In this document: one piece after another, positions 40,587 through 49,741 of the stretch
Layout of the letters: the number at the start of each line of letters is the position of its first letter
How positions within the stretch are numbered: position 1 is the stretch's first letter
NCBI GenBank assembly: GCA_910577325.1
Contig: CAJTMR010000014.1
Location: 24,005 to 88,004 of the forward strand
Source: an uncultured Parabacteroides sp.
Lineage (GTDB): Bacteria > Bacteroidota > Bacteroidia > Bacteroidales > Tannerellaceae
Length of the DNA stretch: 64,000 bases
Reading direction: 5' to 3'
Made by a program: the position numbers and the translations under genes
Notes under the pieces: model-generated
Databases searched by the model: none
Told to the model about the DNA's origin: nothing
Seen by the model: the letters and a program-made list of their open reading frames with translations, nothing else

Positions 40587-42875
40587 TTATTTTCCCAATT
40601 CATTGGAGAATGAATAAGGAGCATCAGTGTCCTGTGTCCCCCGGCTTTTGTTCGGTGTTGCCGACATATTATAATGAATGTTCATACCACGCATAAGATC
40701 ACCATGTGTCAGATAATTCTTCGTATAGTTCTTGCCATTCACTTTCATGGACGAAATGTAACGGTTCGCCTCACCGTTATTATTAGCTTTGATCACAACT
40801 TTCTTACCGTTTTCCAGATTCAGCGTCACGCTTTTGAACAGCGGAGATCCCAGAATATACTGATCCGTTCCCGGACAAACCGGATAGAAACCGAGGGCTG
40901 AGAATACATACCATGCAGAAGTCTGTCCGTTGTCCTCATCTCCACAATAACCGTCAGGAGTCGCAAAATAGAGTTTATCCATCACTTCACGCACCCAATA
41001 CTGCGCTTTCCAAGGTTCTCCGGAATAGTTGTACAAGTAGATCATATGTTGGATCGGCTGGTTGCCATGCGCATAATTACCCATGTTCATAATCTGCATT
41101 TCGCGGATTTCATGAATCACGCCGCCATAATAACTGTCGTCAAACAAAGGTGGAACATTGAATACGGAATCCATCATGGCATTGAAACCGGCCTTGCCGC
41201 CCATCAGGCTAATCAACCCCTGCGGATCATGGAAAACCGACCAAGTATAATGCCAGCTATTGCCTTCCGTAAAAGCGTCTCCCCATTTCAGTGGGTTGAA
41301 CGGAGACTGAAACGAACCATCTTCATTACGGCCACGCATCAGCTTGGTTTCAGGATCGAACAGATTCTTATAGTTCATGGCACGCTTCGCAAATATGGCA
41401 ATTTCGGATTCCGGTTTGCCTAAAGCCTTACCTAATTTATAAATGGTCCAGTCGTCATAAGCATATTCCAACGTACGGGCGGCACTTTCGTTGATCTTCA
41501 CATTATAAGGCACGTATCCCAACTTATTGTAATATTCATATCCCAATCGTCCGGTTGATTTAACCTTCGGATGCACGCTGTTGGCTCCATGCACGACAGC
41601 TTCCCAAAGCGTTTCGATGTCATATCCGCGAAGCCCTTTCAGGTAAGCATCCGCCACAACGGAAGCCGAATTATTACCGACCATGCAGCCACGATGGCCC
41701 GGACTTGCCCATTCCGGCAAGAAGCCGCTTTCCTTATATGTATTGGCAAGCCCCTCCTGCATCTTCGTATTCATATCCGGATACATTAAGTTCAAGAACG
41801 GGAACAGGCAACGGAACGTATCCCAGAAACCGGTATCGGTGAACATATAGCCCGGCAGCACTTCTCCGTTGTACGGACTGTAATGTACGACTTTTCCGTT
41901 TGCATCCAGTTCATAAAAGCTACGCGGGAAAAGCAGCGAACGATACAGGCAGGAATAAAACGTACGCAGTTTGTCCACATTGTCGTCTTCCACAGCGATA
42001 CGTCCCAACGTTTTGTTCCATACCTGACGGCCGGCCTCAGCTATTTCGTCAAACGAACGGCTGCCTAATTCTTTCAGGTTCAGTTCCGCCTGCTCCGGGC
42101 TGATAAAGGAAGAGGCTACACGAGCATGGACAATTTCACCTTTACGCGTAGAAAAACCGATGATGGCACCGGTATGGTCCTCTTTCGCTTCGTTTTCGCC
42201 TTTGCGGATCTCCTCGTCACCGACAACCGCCTTATAGGTAAACGGCTTATCAAACACGACGACGAAGTAGTTACGGAAGTTCTGAGGAACCCCTCCGCTG
42301 TTACGAGTCGTATAACCAATAATTTTATTTTCTTGAGGGATGATCTTGATATAAGAACCACGATCGAAAGCATCGACAATCACGTATGAATGGTCTGATT
42401 CGGGGAAGGTGAAGCGGAACATGGCGGCACGTTCCGTCGGCGTGATTTCCGTCACGACATCGTGGTCGGCCAGATAGACCCGGTAGTAGTTCGGTTTGGC
42501 CACTTCTGCCTTATGGGAAAACCAACTGGCACGTTTATCCTGGTTGAAAACGACTTTGCCGGTAATGGGCATGATGGCGAACTGTCCGTAATCGTTAATC
42601 CACGGACTGGGCTGATGGGTCTGCTTGAACCCGCGGATCTTGTCTGCGTCGTATGTGTACGCCCAGCCGTCTCCCATCTTTCCGGTTTGGGGCATCCAGA
42701 AATTCATGCCCCAAGGCATGGCAATCGCCGGATAGGTATTACCTGTCGAGAGGGAAATTTTCGACTGGCTCCCGACCAGTGGATTCACGTAATCCACCAG
42801 GTCCTTCTTGTCGGCCGCATCCACAGTAAAGAGGCTGCCGAAAAGCGTAATCGCTAAAATGAATAATTTCTTCAT
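40587..42875 (-). CDS. GH92 family glycoside hydrolase with Gln in place of the general acid
   Basis: 762 residues with a Sec signal (MKKLFILAITLFGSLFTVDA). It belongs to a different GH92 subgroup from its neighbours: the opening is VDYVNPLVGSQSKISLSTGN and PAIAMPWGMNFWMPQTG. At the active site it has HGNQPIQHMIYLYN, with Gln (about residue 606) where the two neighbouring GH92s have GNEP, and GDEDNGQTSAWY where they have GNDDCGQMSAWY. A Gln at that place is known from GH92 enzymes that cleave mannose-1-phosphate linkages, where no acid is needed; the same activity here is an inference. It lies 17 bp after the first GH92 gene. Confidence 0.9.
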   Translation of the reverse strand: MKKLFILAITLFGSLFTVDAADKKDLVDYVNPLVGSQSKISLSTGNTYPAIAMPWGMNFWMPQTGKMGDGWAYTYDADKIRGFKQTHQPSPWINDYGQFAIMPITGKVVFNQDKRASWFSHKAEVAKPNYYRVYLADHDVVTEITPTERAAMFRFTFPESDHSYVIVDAFDRGSYIKIIPQENKIIGYTTRNSGGVPQNFRNYFVVVFDKPFTYKAVVGDEEIRKGENEAKEDHTGAIIGFSTRKGEIVHARVASSFISPEQAELNLKELGSRSFDEIAEAGRQVWNKTLGRIAVEDDNVDKLRTFYSCLYRSLLFPRSFYELDANGKVVHYSPYNGEVLPGYMFTDTGFWDTFRCLFPFLNLMYPDMNTKMQEGLANTYKESGFLPEWASPGHRGCMVGNNSASVVADAYLKGLRGYDIETLWEAVVHGANSVHPKVKSTGRLGYEYYNKLGYVPYNVKINESAARTLEYAYDDWTIYKLGKALGKPESEIAIFAKRAMNYKNLFDPETKLMRGRNEDGSFQSPFNPLKWGDAFTEGNSWHYTWSVFHDPQGLISLMGGKAGFNAMMDSVFNVPPLFDDSYYGGVIHEIREMQIMNMGNYAHGNQPIQHMIYLYNYSGEPWKAQYWVREVMDKLYFATPDGYCGDEDNGQTSAWYVFSALGFYPVCPGTDQYILGSPLFKSVTLNLENGKKVVIKANNNGEANRYISSMKVNGKNYTKNYLTHGDLMRGMNIHYNMSATPNKSRGTQDTDAPYSFSNELGK

Positions 42876-42892
42876 GGGTAGAATATGTTTAA

Positions 42893-45220
42893 TTAATTTG
42901 AAGACAAAGAATAGGGTTTGTCTGTCCCTACAAAGATACGTTTTTTATTGGGAGAGGCCGTCATTTCGAACGTCAATGTACCGCCGTCCATGATATCTTG
43001 CTGGGTGATGTAGCCTTTCGTGTAGGGTTTGCCGTTCAGTTTGACCGACTTGACATAGCGGTTTTTGTCGCTCACCTTGTCAGCCTTTACCTCAAATGTC
43101 TTGCCGTTCTCCAACTTCACCTTCATATAGGGTAAGTAAGGAGCGCCCAGCACATACTGGTCCGTACCCGGGCAAACCGGATAGAATCCCATCGACGAAA
43201 GGATATACCAGGCAGACATCTGTCCGCAGTCGTCGTTGCCGCACAGGCCGTCGATATTATTACGATACATCTTGTTCATGATCTCGCGCTGCCAGTATTG
43301 CGTTTTCCAAGGCTGCGAAGTCCAGGCATACAGGAAGGGGATATGGTGGCTCGGTTCGTTGCCATGCACATAGCCTCCCAACAACCCTTCCTCCGTCACA
43401 TCCTCGGTCTGGGCGAAAAACTCGGCAGGCAGGTGCATCGTAAACAGGGAGTCGAGCTTGGAGACAAACGATTTGTCCCCTCCCATCAGGCGGATCATGT
43501 TGTCTACATCCTGCGGCACGTAGAACGAATAGTTCAGGGCATTTCCCTCGATAAAGCCTTCGCCATGCGTGTTCAGCAAGTTGAAATTCTCTTTCCAGCG
43601 TCCGTCGGCATAGCGGGGACGGGCATACCCGATACGCGTATCGAAGACATTCGCATAATAGGCTGCCCGTTTTTTATAGGTATCGGCAACAGAACGGTTG
43701 CCGGCCAAAAGAGCCGTGTGGTAGATGGTCCAGTCGTTATAGGCATATTCCAGCGTCAGAGAAGCGGCGCTACCGTTATGGTCAAGTGCGACATAGCCTT
43801 TTTCCATGTATTCGCCGGTCCCGTCCAGGTAAGGGATCGTGGAACTGCTCACCATCGCTTTCAAAACCTCTTCCTTGTCTAACGGAAGGCCTTTCGCCAC
43901 GGCGTCGGCCAAGACAGAAACGGAATGATATCCGATCATGCACCAGTTCTCATTGGCCATGTGGCTCCAGATAGGCAAGGCTTTATGTACGCTTTGCTCG
44001 CAATGTTTCAGCATGGAGCGGGCGATATCCGTATTGACCCGGCGGTTGATGATGTTGAACAGCGGATGCAGAGCCCGATAGGTGTCCCAAACGGAAAAGA
44101 CCGTATAGTTCGTGAAACCGTCCGCCTTGTGGATATTATGGTCCAACCCGCGATACTGTCCGTCCACATCCGTATAGACGCAAGGATTGATCATGGTGTG
44201 ATACAAAGAGGTGTACAGCATCGCCAACTGGTCGTCCGTGCCATTGGCTTCGATAACGGACAATTCCTTGTTCCAGGTTTCATCGGCACGGACCGCCAAC
44301 TGGTCGAAACGATAACCGGAGGCTTCAGCCCGCAGGTTCTTCAATGCACCGTCGGTACTAACACCCGAAAGGGCGACTTTCACTTCCAACTCCTCGGAGG
44401 CTGCCGGATCGAAATCAAAATAAGCGACGATCTTGCGCCCACCTATATCCGGGAAGTTTTCTTTCATATTGAATTTACCGTATCCGCCCCGGTAATTGAT
44501 TTTTGCTTTTTCCTCGCATCCGTAATGAATGACCGGTTTGGAGAAAGACATGGCGAAGTAGGTATAGTTGGTACGCGCCCATCCGTTCGTGATACGATAG
44601 CCCGTGACCAATGTATCGTTTTCGACCCGGATATTCGTCCAAAGGACTTTTCCGTCGTAATTGTAGATACCGTGGATCATATCTAAAATGATCCGCTGGT
44701 TCCCGGCTTCTTTCGGGAACGTATATTTATGTACGCCCACCCGCTTGGTTGCCGTCAGTTGCGCTTTCACTCCGTAGTCGGCCAGCATCACTTCATAGTA
44801 GCCGGGACGAGATACCTCCGTATCGTGTGAGAAGCGAGAACGGTATCCGCCGTCTGGGTCGGTTGCCGTTCCGGGATTCAGTTTCAACTCGCCGGTAACC
44901 GGCATAATTAGGATATCGCCAAGGTCGGAATGTCCGGTTCCGCTGAAATGCGTATGGCTGAACCCGACGATACTGCTGTCCTTATGTTGATAGCCGGCAC
45001 AATACTCATAAGCGCGAGGTTGATACTTGCCATCCACATTATGAGGGATCGTGTCCGTGTCCGGACTCAATTGAACCAGTCCGAAAGGCACGCAAGCCCC
45101 CGGAAACGTATGCCCCATCCCGTTTGTCCCGATAATCGGGTTCACACGCGCGGTCTTGTCCTGGGCGGACAAGCAACCGATGGATAGCCATGCGGAAAAG
45201 AAAAGAATTGTTTTCTTCAT
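42893..45220 (-). CDS. GH92 family alpha-mannosidase (first GH92 in the operon)
   Basis: 775 residues from ATG 45220 (MKKTILFFSAWLSIGCLSAQ, a Sec signal or weak lipobox). Hallmarks: ARVNPIIGTNGMGHTFPGAC, PFGLVQLSPDTD, GNEPSHHIPFLYAW with the conserved acid Glu (about residue 622) and GNDDCGQMSAWY. Predicted exo-acting alpha-mannosidase, Ca2+-dependent, in the periplasm. It follows the DUF1573 gene by 26 bp, linking the glycosidases to the peptide-secretion genes in one transcript. Confidence 0.92.
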   Translation of the reverse strand: MKKTILFFSAWLSIGCLSAQDKTARVNPIIGTNGMGHTFPGACVPFGLVQLSPDTDTIPHNVDGKYQPRAYEYCAGYQHKDSSIVGFSHTHFSGTGHSDLGDILIMPVTGELKLNPGTATDPDGGYRSRFSHDTEVSRPGYYEVMLADYGVKAQLTATKRVGVHKYTFPKEAGNQRIILDMIHGIYNYDGKVLWTNIRVENDTLVTGYRITNGWARTNYTYFAMSFSKPVIHYGCEEKAKINYRGGYGKFNMKENFPDIGGRKIVAYFDFDPAASEELEVKVALSGVSTDGALKNLRAEASGYRFDQLAVRADETWNKELSVIEANGTDDQLAMLYTSLYHTMINPCVYTDVDGQYRGLDHNIHKADGFTNYTVFSVWDTYRALHPLFNIINRRVNTDIARSMLKHCEQSVHKALPIWSHMANENWCMIGYHSVSVLADAVAKGLPLDKEEVLKAMVSSSTIPYLDGTGEYMEKGYVALDHNGSAASLTLEYAYNDWTIYHTALLAGNRSVADTYKKRAAYYANVFDTRIGYARPRYADGRWKENFNLLNTHGEGFIEGNALNYSFYVPQDVDNMIRLMGGDKSFVSKLDSLFTMHLPAEFFAQTEDVTEEGLLGGYVHGNEPSHHIPFLYAWTSQPWKTQYWQREIMNKMYRNNIDGLCGNDDCGQMSAWYILSSMGFYPVCPGTDQYVLGAPYLPYMKVKLENGKTFEVKADKVSDKNRYVKSVKLNGKPYTKGYITQQDIMDGGTLTFEMTASPNKKRIFVGTDKPYSLSSN

Positions 45221-45246
45221 GATATATTTACATTTTATTAAAATAT

Positions 45247-45654
45247 TCACTCCAAAGGGACATCAACATCTACCAAAAGTGTCAGCTTATACATCCTCAC
45301 ATAAGTATCAGCCTTGACTACGGAATAAATCCGTTGAGGTCCCAATTTATTTTCTGTATTCAGATACAAAGTAATATAAGCCGAATCTCCCGGCATAAGA
45401 TCTGAACAACTCAGTTCGTATTTCGTGCATTGACAGTCAGGATGAACCGATTCGACATGAACAGGTTCCGTACCAACATTGACGAATGTATATTGGGCAC
45501 TTAAGACCGTGTCCCGATATATCGTTCCGAAATCATACATTTTATTCAAGAATTTCAGTTTTCCACCACTTTCTTGCCGTTTCAGAGGCTGAGCTACAAC
45601 CAAACAACACATTATTAATGATAAACTAACAGCCAAAAATTTCCGCATACCCAT
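45247..45654 (-). CDS. DUF1573 domain protein, secreted
   Basis: 135 residues with a Sec signal (MGMRKFLAVSLSLIMCCLVV). The DUF1573 Ig-like domain is clear: KMYDFGTIYRDTVLSAQYTF, then VESVHPDCQCTKYELS, the family CxC motif, and MPGDSAYITLYLNTENKLGP. Small DUF1573 proteins are frequent partners of NVEALA-type peptides and beta-propeller lipoproteins in Bacteroidales; a chaperone or tethering role for exported peptides is a guess. It lies 9 bp after the propeller lipoprotein gene. Confidence 0.82.
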   Translation of the reverse strand: MGMRKFLAVSLSLIMCCLVVAQPLKRQESGGKLKFLNKMYDFGTIYRDTVLSAQYTFVNVGTEPVHVESVHPDCQCTKYELSCSDLMPGDSAYITLYLNTENKLGPQRIYSVVKADTYVRMYKLTLLVDVDVPLE

Positions 45655-45663
45655 ATCCCAACA

Positions 45664-46812
45664 CTATTCCAATTTAAAACGGAACATATCAACACTCTCA
45701 CGAATACCATCCATACCAGTCGTCGCATAAACGTATGGAGCACTGTAACCTAATACGACCATACCTTTAGGCACAGCTACATCTGCAATTAACGTTTGAC
45801 CACGATAGATTTGCAGACCATCGCAATCAACTTCTTGCTTTTTAGTATAAGGACGAAATAGCAAATCCAATTCCTTGATGTACTTAATATCATGATAATA
45901 AGAATGTTTTGCACGAATTTTATCGCGTTGCTTAGCAAGAACCATTGTAGGATAATTACAATAATCTGTATTCATATCTTTTCCCTGCCAACCAAACGAA
46001 TAAAGGGGGTTATAATCCTTATCATAACAATAGATCAAAGAATCAGCATCATAAGAGACCATAAATTGTTCCTTTTGCAAATCTATATCAAATGAAACTT
46101 GCTGAAAAAGATACAATCTTTTTTCATAATAAAAAGGTGGATATCCTCCTAATAGATTTTCAATCTTTCCGCTTTTTAAATCTAATTTCATCAATACATG
46201 AACATTGCGATAATATGTTTCCGGTTCAAACATAAAATCAGACAACATACCCTCTGCTGCATGAACATTAAAATAAGCATAGTCACCCATCTGCCTCATT
46301 ATAAAATGTCCATAATCTTTTGTATATATTGCAGGATTACTATAAGACTTATCTTCTCTAGAACCACCTCTAATAATTTGTAAACGATCCTTACGTTCAA
46401 ATGTATTCGTAAAAAAAGTACACCCATCACCTGAATCAACAAACAACCAATAATCATCAGCTAATCGGCAATAACCATCTATTGATCCCGTATTATATTC
46501 TTTCGGGCCAGCACCTAAACCCAATGAACGATCTATTAATTTCCCTTCTTTTGTAAACCTAAATACCCAACAAAATTTCTCATCTATTTGATAAATTGTA
46601 TCTTGGTCCATTTCCAAATATCCCATATAGGAAGATTCAACAGAATCCAATGAAAATGGTTCCAATTCCAATCGTTGAAATTTTTTTTTTATTTGGTTTG
46701 TTTCTTTCGGCAATGGAAATAGGGACTCATTTTCAACATTAACTGTTGGAGAGCATCCTTCTTCCACGAAAAGAGAGAATAAAAACAAACTACAAATTAA
46801 ATATTGTTTCAT
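45664..46812 (-). CDS. Beta-propeller-like lipoprotein (6-bladed propeller / DUF4221-like)
   Basis: 382 residues with a lipoprotein signal (LFLFSLFVEEGC, Cys about residue 20). The body is made of repeated beta-strand units of the 6-bladed propeller type: YMGYLEMDQDTIYQIDEKFC, VFRFTKEGKLIDRSLGLGAG, YWLFVDSGDGCTFF, VLMKLDLKSGKIENLLGG, SLIYCYDKDYNPLYSFGW. These Bacteroidales lipoproteins accompany genes for small exported peptides; their job may be to bind the peptide or a glycan at the cell surface. The exact family is uncertain. It lies 127 bp downstream of the peptide gene, across a hairpin. Confidence 0.75.
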   Translation of the reverse strand: MKQYLICSLFLFSLFVEEGCSPTVNVENESLFPLPKETNQIKKKFQRLELEPFSLDSVESSYMGYLEMDQDTIYQIDEKFCWVFRFTKEGKLIDRSLGLGAGPKEYNTGSIDGYCRLADDYWLFVDSGDGCTFFTNTFERKDRLQIIRGGSREDKSYSNPAIYTKDYGHFIMRQMGDYAYFNVHAAEGMLSDFMFEPETYYRNVHVLMKLDLKSGKIENLLGGYPPFYYEKRLYLFQQVSFDIDLQKEQFMVSYDADSLIYCYDKDYNPLYSFGWQGKDMNTDYCNYPTMVLAKQRDKIRAKHSYYHDIKYIKELDLLFRPYTKKQEVDCDGLQIYRGQTLIADVAVPKGMVVLGYSAPYVYATTGMDGIRESVDMFRFKLE

Positions 46813-46836
46813 TATACATTATATCAATAAAAAGGA

Positions 46837-46909
46837 TGTGTCAAAAATCATTCCTCAATTTTTTTATCCCATTATATTCAACAAGAAAATTGAAAATATT
46901 CTTGACACA
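46837..46909 (-). terminator. Imperfect hairpin after the peptide gene (TGTGTCAA...TTGACACA)
   Basis: TGTGTCAAAAAT at 46837-46848 pairs with ATTCTTGACACA at about 46898-46909, and an inner TCAATTTT/AAAATTGA pair strengthens it. In the leftward direction it probably gives partial termination, so the 96-residue peptide would be made in excess over the genes beyond. The same TGTGTCA ends occur in the element at 50862-51014. Confidence 0.55.
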
Positions 46910-46939
46910 ATCCAGTTCTCATTAGACACTAAAATACCA

Positions 46940-47230
46940 TCAATTACTACAGTTGTTATTATAACTCCAACAAGTCTGAGCTCCTTGCGCACAAGTAGCC
47001 CCCCAATTATCAGCTTTACATCCTTTACCCCAACCTATAATTGAAACTGCACAACAACAATCTACTCCACCTGTTGATCCTCCACCGGTAGTGCTACTTT
47101 GAGCCATTACTTCGTAGTTCAACTTGTTTTCTTTAATACCGTAATCATTAAACGCATGAATCGCATTCAATGAAAAGACAGTCAACAGAAGTGCGACTCC
47201 CAATTTCGCTTTCGAATTAGCAATTTTCAT
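46940..47230 (-). CDS. Small Cys-rich exported peptide with NVEALA-like leader
   Basis: 96 residues. A hydrophobic N-terminal segment (KLGVALLLTVFSLNAIHAF) is followed by KLNYEVMAQSS, in which NYEVMA lines up with the NVEALA motif that names a Bacteroidales family of short leader peptides. After a Gly/Ser/Thr linker (TTGGGSTGG) comes a core with seven cysteines: a CCC cluster, then single Cys in KGC, ATC, QTC and NNC, with Trp and Gly rich spacing. This is the pattern of a processed, disulfide-rich or modified secreted peptide. The family call is tentative, since the motif is a variant. Neighbours (membrane glycosyltransferase, propeller lipoprotein, DUF1573) support it. Confidence 0.7.
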   Translation of the reverse strand: MKIANSKAKLGVALLLTVFSLNAIHAFNDYGIKENKLNYEVMAQSSTTGGGSTGGVDCCCAVSIIGWGKGCKADNWGATCAQGAQTCWSYNNNCSN

Positions 47231-47275
47231 TTTGTAATAAAATTAATATGTTTATAATTATCAAGAAAGAACATT

Positions 47276-48568
47276 TTAATACTCTTCCTTTTCTTTAAAA
47301 TCATCTCTTGATCTCAATAATTCCCGCATTTCCTTTTTCAATGTATCCGTATCATACCAAACTCGGGAACGCAAATTCGTATAGACTCCCAAATAGAAAA
47401 GATATGATATAAATATCGCTTTTAATACCATTATCCACTTTCGATCTACTTTTTCATACCAGACCAGCAAAATGTAAACAAGGAGAAATGCCACCCCGAC
47501 TGAAGACAAATAAGCATATCTATCTGCTACCACAGCAAAACGAGATAGCGGAATGATATGTAGCGTCACCGCAATGTGAATTGCAAACATCGACACCCCG
47601 AACATAAGCATCTTGTCTTTCCATACATATTTCCAAAAGAAAAAGATAAACAAGACAATAAACACAGGATAAAAATATAACCATCCCGGCAGATCATCTC
47701 CCACTACAGATGGAAAAGGATACAAATAAGATAACCTTATAGGGAACAAACATTTAAAAAAGTATTCACAAAAAGCATAACATCCATAAATAAATCTTTG
47801 CCATAAAGGATAGGTTGCTTCAGAAGACAAAGCACCACTACCTGTTGCTAACTGCGAAAGCATAGTCACATAACCAAAGCATAACGACAACAAAAAGAAA
47901 GGAACTAATGTCACCCAGATCTTTTTACTTTTCAAATCGTATCCTAAAAACCAATAAAGCAATAAAGCAAAAACAGGAAATGTAACTGCCTGTTCCTTTC
48001 CTAAAAAGGAGCTGATGAAAAACAGATAAGCCCAAACAAGATGTTTTTTCTCTCCATTACTTTCTATATAGCGTAAAAAAGAGACAGTCGCCAACAAATA
48101 AAAGAATGCATATACCAATATTTTAGACGCACTCATCCAAGCGACCGATTCGACATTTACCGTTGTTATCAAAAAAACGAATGCTGTCAGACAGGGCAAA
48201 TACCTATTCACCAACTCGTTTTCACAAACAGTCAAGGCCAATACCTTCTTTAAAACCCAATAAACAAGAAACACATTTGCAATATGCAACAATAAACTTG
48301 CCAAATGGAAATAAAAGGCATTATAGCCAACTGCCTCATGCAAAAACAAATACAAGTACTCGTTAAACGGAGCGTATTGGCCATGATAGTAGGTTGTCAA
48401 TATAGACCACAAATTTTGCCACGAAACACCAGCATCCGTATAAAAATTCATGACAACCCATTGGTCATCCCAAAAGTCTAACAGCTGATTCCCTAATATA
48501 GGATAGTAAACAATAAATGCTACAACTATAAAAAATATACAACCAAGCCACTTTGTCTTCTTCATCAT
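47276..48568 (-). CDS. TMTC/O-mannosyltransferase-like polytopic membrane protein
   Basis: 430 residues with about 10-11 membrane helices. After helix one the loop reads LLDFWDDQWVVMNFYTD, the paired acidic motif of GT-C glycosyltransferases and of TMTC-type O-mannosyltransferases; YGQYAPFNEYLYLFLHEAVG and FHLASLLLHIANVFLVYWVL follow in the typical order, and DRYAYLSSVGVAFLLVYIL is late in the protein. There is no C-terminal TPR region, unlike eukaryotic TMTCs. It would use a lipid-linked sugar to glycosylate a secreted protein; the peptide encoded 45 bp downstream is the obvious candidate (inference). Confidence 0.78.
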   Translation of the reverse strand: MMKKTKWLGCIFFIVVAFIVYYPILGNQLLDFWDDQWVVMNFYTDAGVSWQNLWSILTTYYHGQYAPFNEYLYLFLHEAVGYNAFYFHLASLLLHIANVFLVYWVLKKVLALTVCENELVNRYLPCLTAFVFLITTVNVESVAWMSASKILVYAFFYLLATVSFLRYIESNGEKKHLVWAYLFFISSFLGKEQAVTFPVFALLLYWFLGYDLKSKKIWVTLVPFFLLSLCFGYVTMLSQLATGSGALSSEATYPLWQRFIYGCYAFCEYFFKCLFPIRLSYLYPFPSVVGDDLPGWLYFYPVFIVLFIFFFWKYVWKDKMLMFGVSMFAIHIAVTLHIIPLSRFAVVADRYAYLSSVGVAFLLVYILLVWYEKVDRKWIMVLKAIFISYLFYLGVYTNLRSRVWYDTDTLKKEMRELLRSRDDFKEKEEY

Positions 48569-48582
48569 ATTTCGTTCCTATC

Positions 48583-49689
48583 CTATTTTGTCAGGAAAGC
48601 CTGGTATTCATTCCACAGTCCTTCAATGCTGGCATCTTCACCGAACATACGTTTCATCGCTTTGTCGAAACTCCATTCGTCGAGGTCGCGGACGGTCTCA
48701 TGGAACTTGCGGATGGCATCCGGGTCTTTGGTCGTCAGCCATTGGATGAAGAAGCCGGTCGTGCGATAACCGTCCATCCAGTTGCCGCCCGGTTTGCGGG
48801 TACTCATATCGAAATAGCCGGCCTGGGCACGGACGGCATCCGCCAAACCTTCGATACTGGCCCAGAAGGTCCTGTTGGTCGAGTAGGAACCGATCCCTTT
48901 CGGCTCGAACTGATAGGCGTGCACCAATTCGTGGTACAGAACGCCACGTGTTTCGAAGTCGAGCTTATAAAGAGATTCGTCGGCCGACTTCTCGATATGT
49001 TGTGTACTGTAGACAATCGAGGTATGGGCCGGATTGCCGCTCTTGGCTGAAACTCCGTCATAGTCTTTCAATGTATAATGAATCTTCTGAACATCATTCA
49101 TCGTGTCTTTTGCCGTATAGAAAAGGATTTCAGCCACCTTGCGGGCATGATAACGGATGTAGGCATCCGGATCCTGTACCAATTCGGTATAAACGGAAGC
49201 CCCTTTCGTCTCCGGATCAAGTACTTCAAAATCGACATCCGGATATTTGAAGTTTTCCCAATCAGCCGCCAGGTTGGTGTCAAAAAGCAGGACATCACCT
49301 AACACCAGCGTATCACCGGCAGCCGTACTGGCTTCCAGCATGTATTGTTTGTAATTGGAAGGTTTAGCGATCGGACAAAGGATCTCCTGATAGCGGGAAC
49401 AGAACGCCTGATCTTTCCGTTCATCCACCACTTCCCAGTTCTTCCCGTCGTAAGAACCTTTCAAAGTCCAGGCAGACGGATCATGCACAGATGTCTCGCC
49501 AGACGAATATATTTTATAACTTTGGACGGGAACAGTATATTGTTCATCAAAAATCAATTTATTTACCCCTTCCGTTCCTACGAAACAAGTCGTCGGATTC
49601 CCATCTGACAGTTCGGGAACATTCACTGGAAATTTTACCTGACAAGAACACAACAACACCCCTGCCAACACAGATACATACATCTTCAT
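48583..49689 (-). CDS. Basic secretory protein (BSP)-family metallopeptidase-like lipoprotein
   Basis: 368 residues with a lipoprotein signal (VLAGVLLCSC, Cys about residue 16). Residues about 20-150 form a discoidin-like beta domain (LSDGNPTTCF, VPVQSYKIYSSGE, WTLKGSYDGKNWEVVDE), typical of glycan or surface binding. The C-terminal half is the BSP domain with YHELVHAYQFEP, an HExxH zinc motif, and WASIEGLADAVRA, whose Glu suits a third ligand. The protein is probably exported to the surface. It is the first gene of the eight-gene leftward run and lies behind the operator-like site at 49903-49968. A role in trimming the peptide, or mannoproteins, is inferred. Confidence 0.82.
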   Translation of the reverse strand: MKMYVSVLAGVLLCSCQVKFPVNVPELSDGNPTTCFVGTEGVNKLIFDEQYTVPVQSYKIYSSGETSVHDPSAWTLKGSYDGKNWEVVDERKDQAFCSRYQEILCPIAKPSNYKQYMLEASTAAGDTLVLGDVLLFDTNLAADWENFKYPDVDFEVLDPETKGASVYTELVQDPDAYIRYHARKVAEILFYTAKDTMNDVQKIHYTLKDYDGVSAKSGNPAHTSIVYSTQHIEKSADESLYKLDFETRGVLYHELVHAYQFEPKGIGSYSTNRTFWASIEGLADAVRAQAGYFDMSTRKPGGNWMDGYRTTGFFIQWLTTKDPDAIRKFHETVRDLDEWSFDKAMKRMFGEDASIEGLWNEYQAFLTK

Positions 49690-49741
49690 ACCCTATATAT
49701 ATTTAATTCTGTTTTTATGCTAAAATCAAACAAACATTCAA

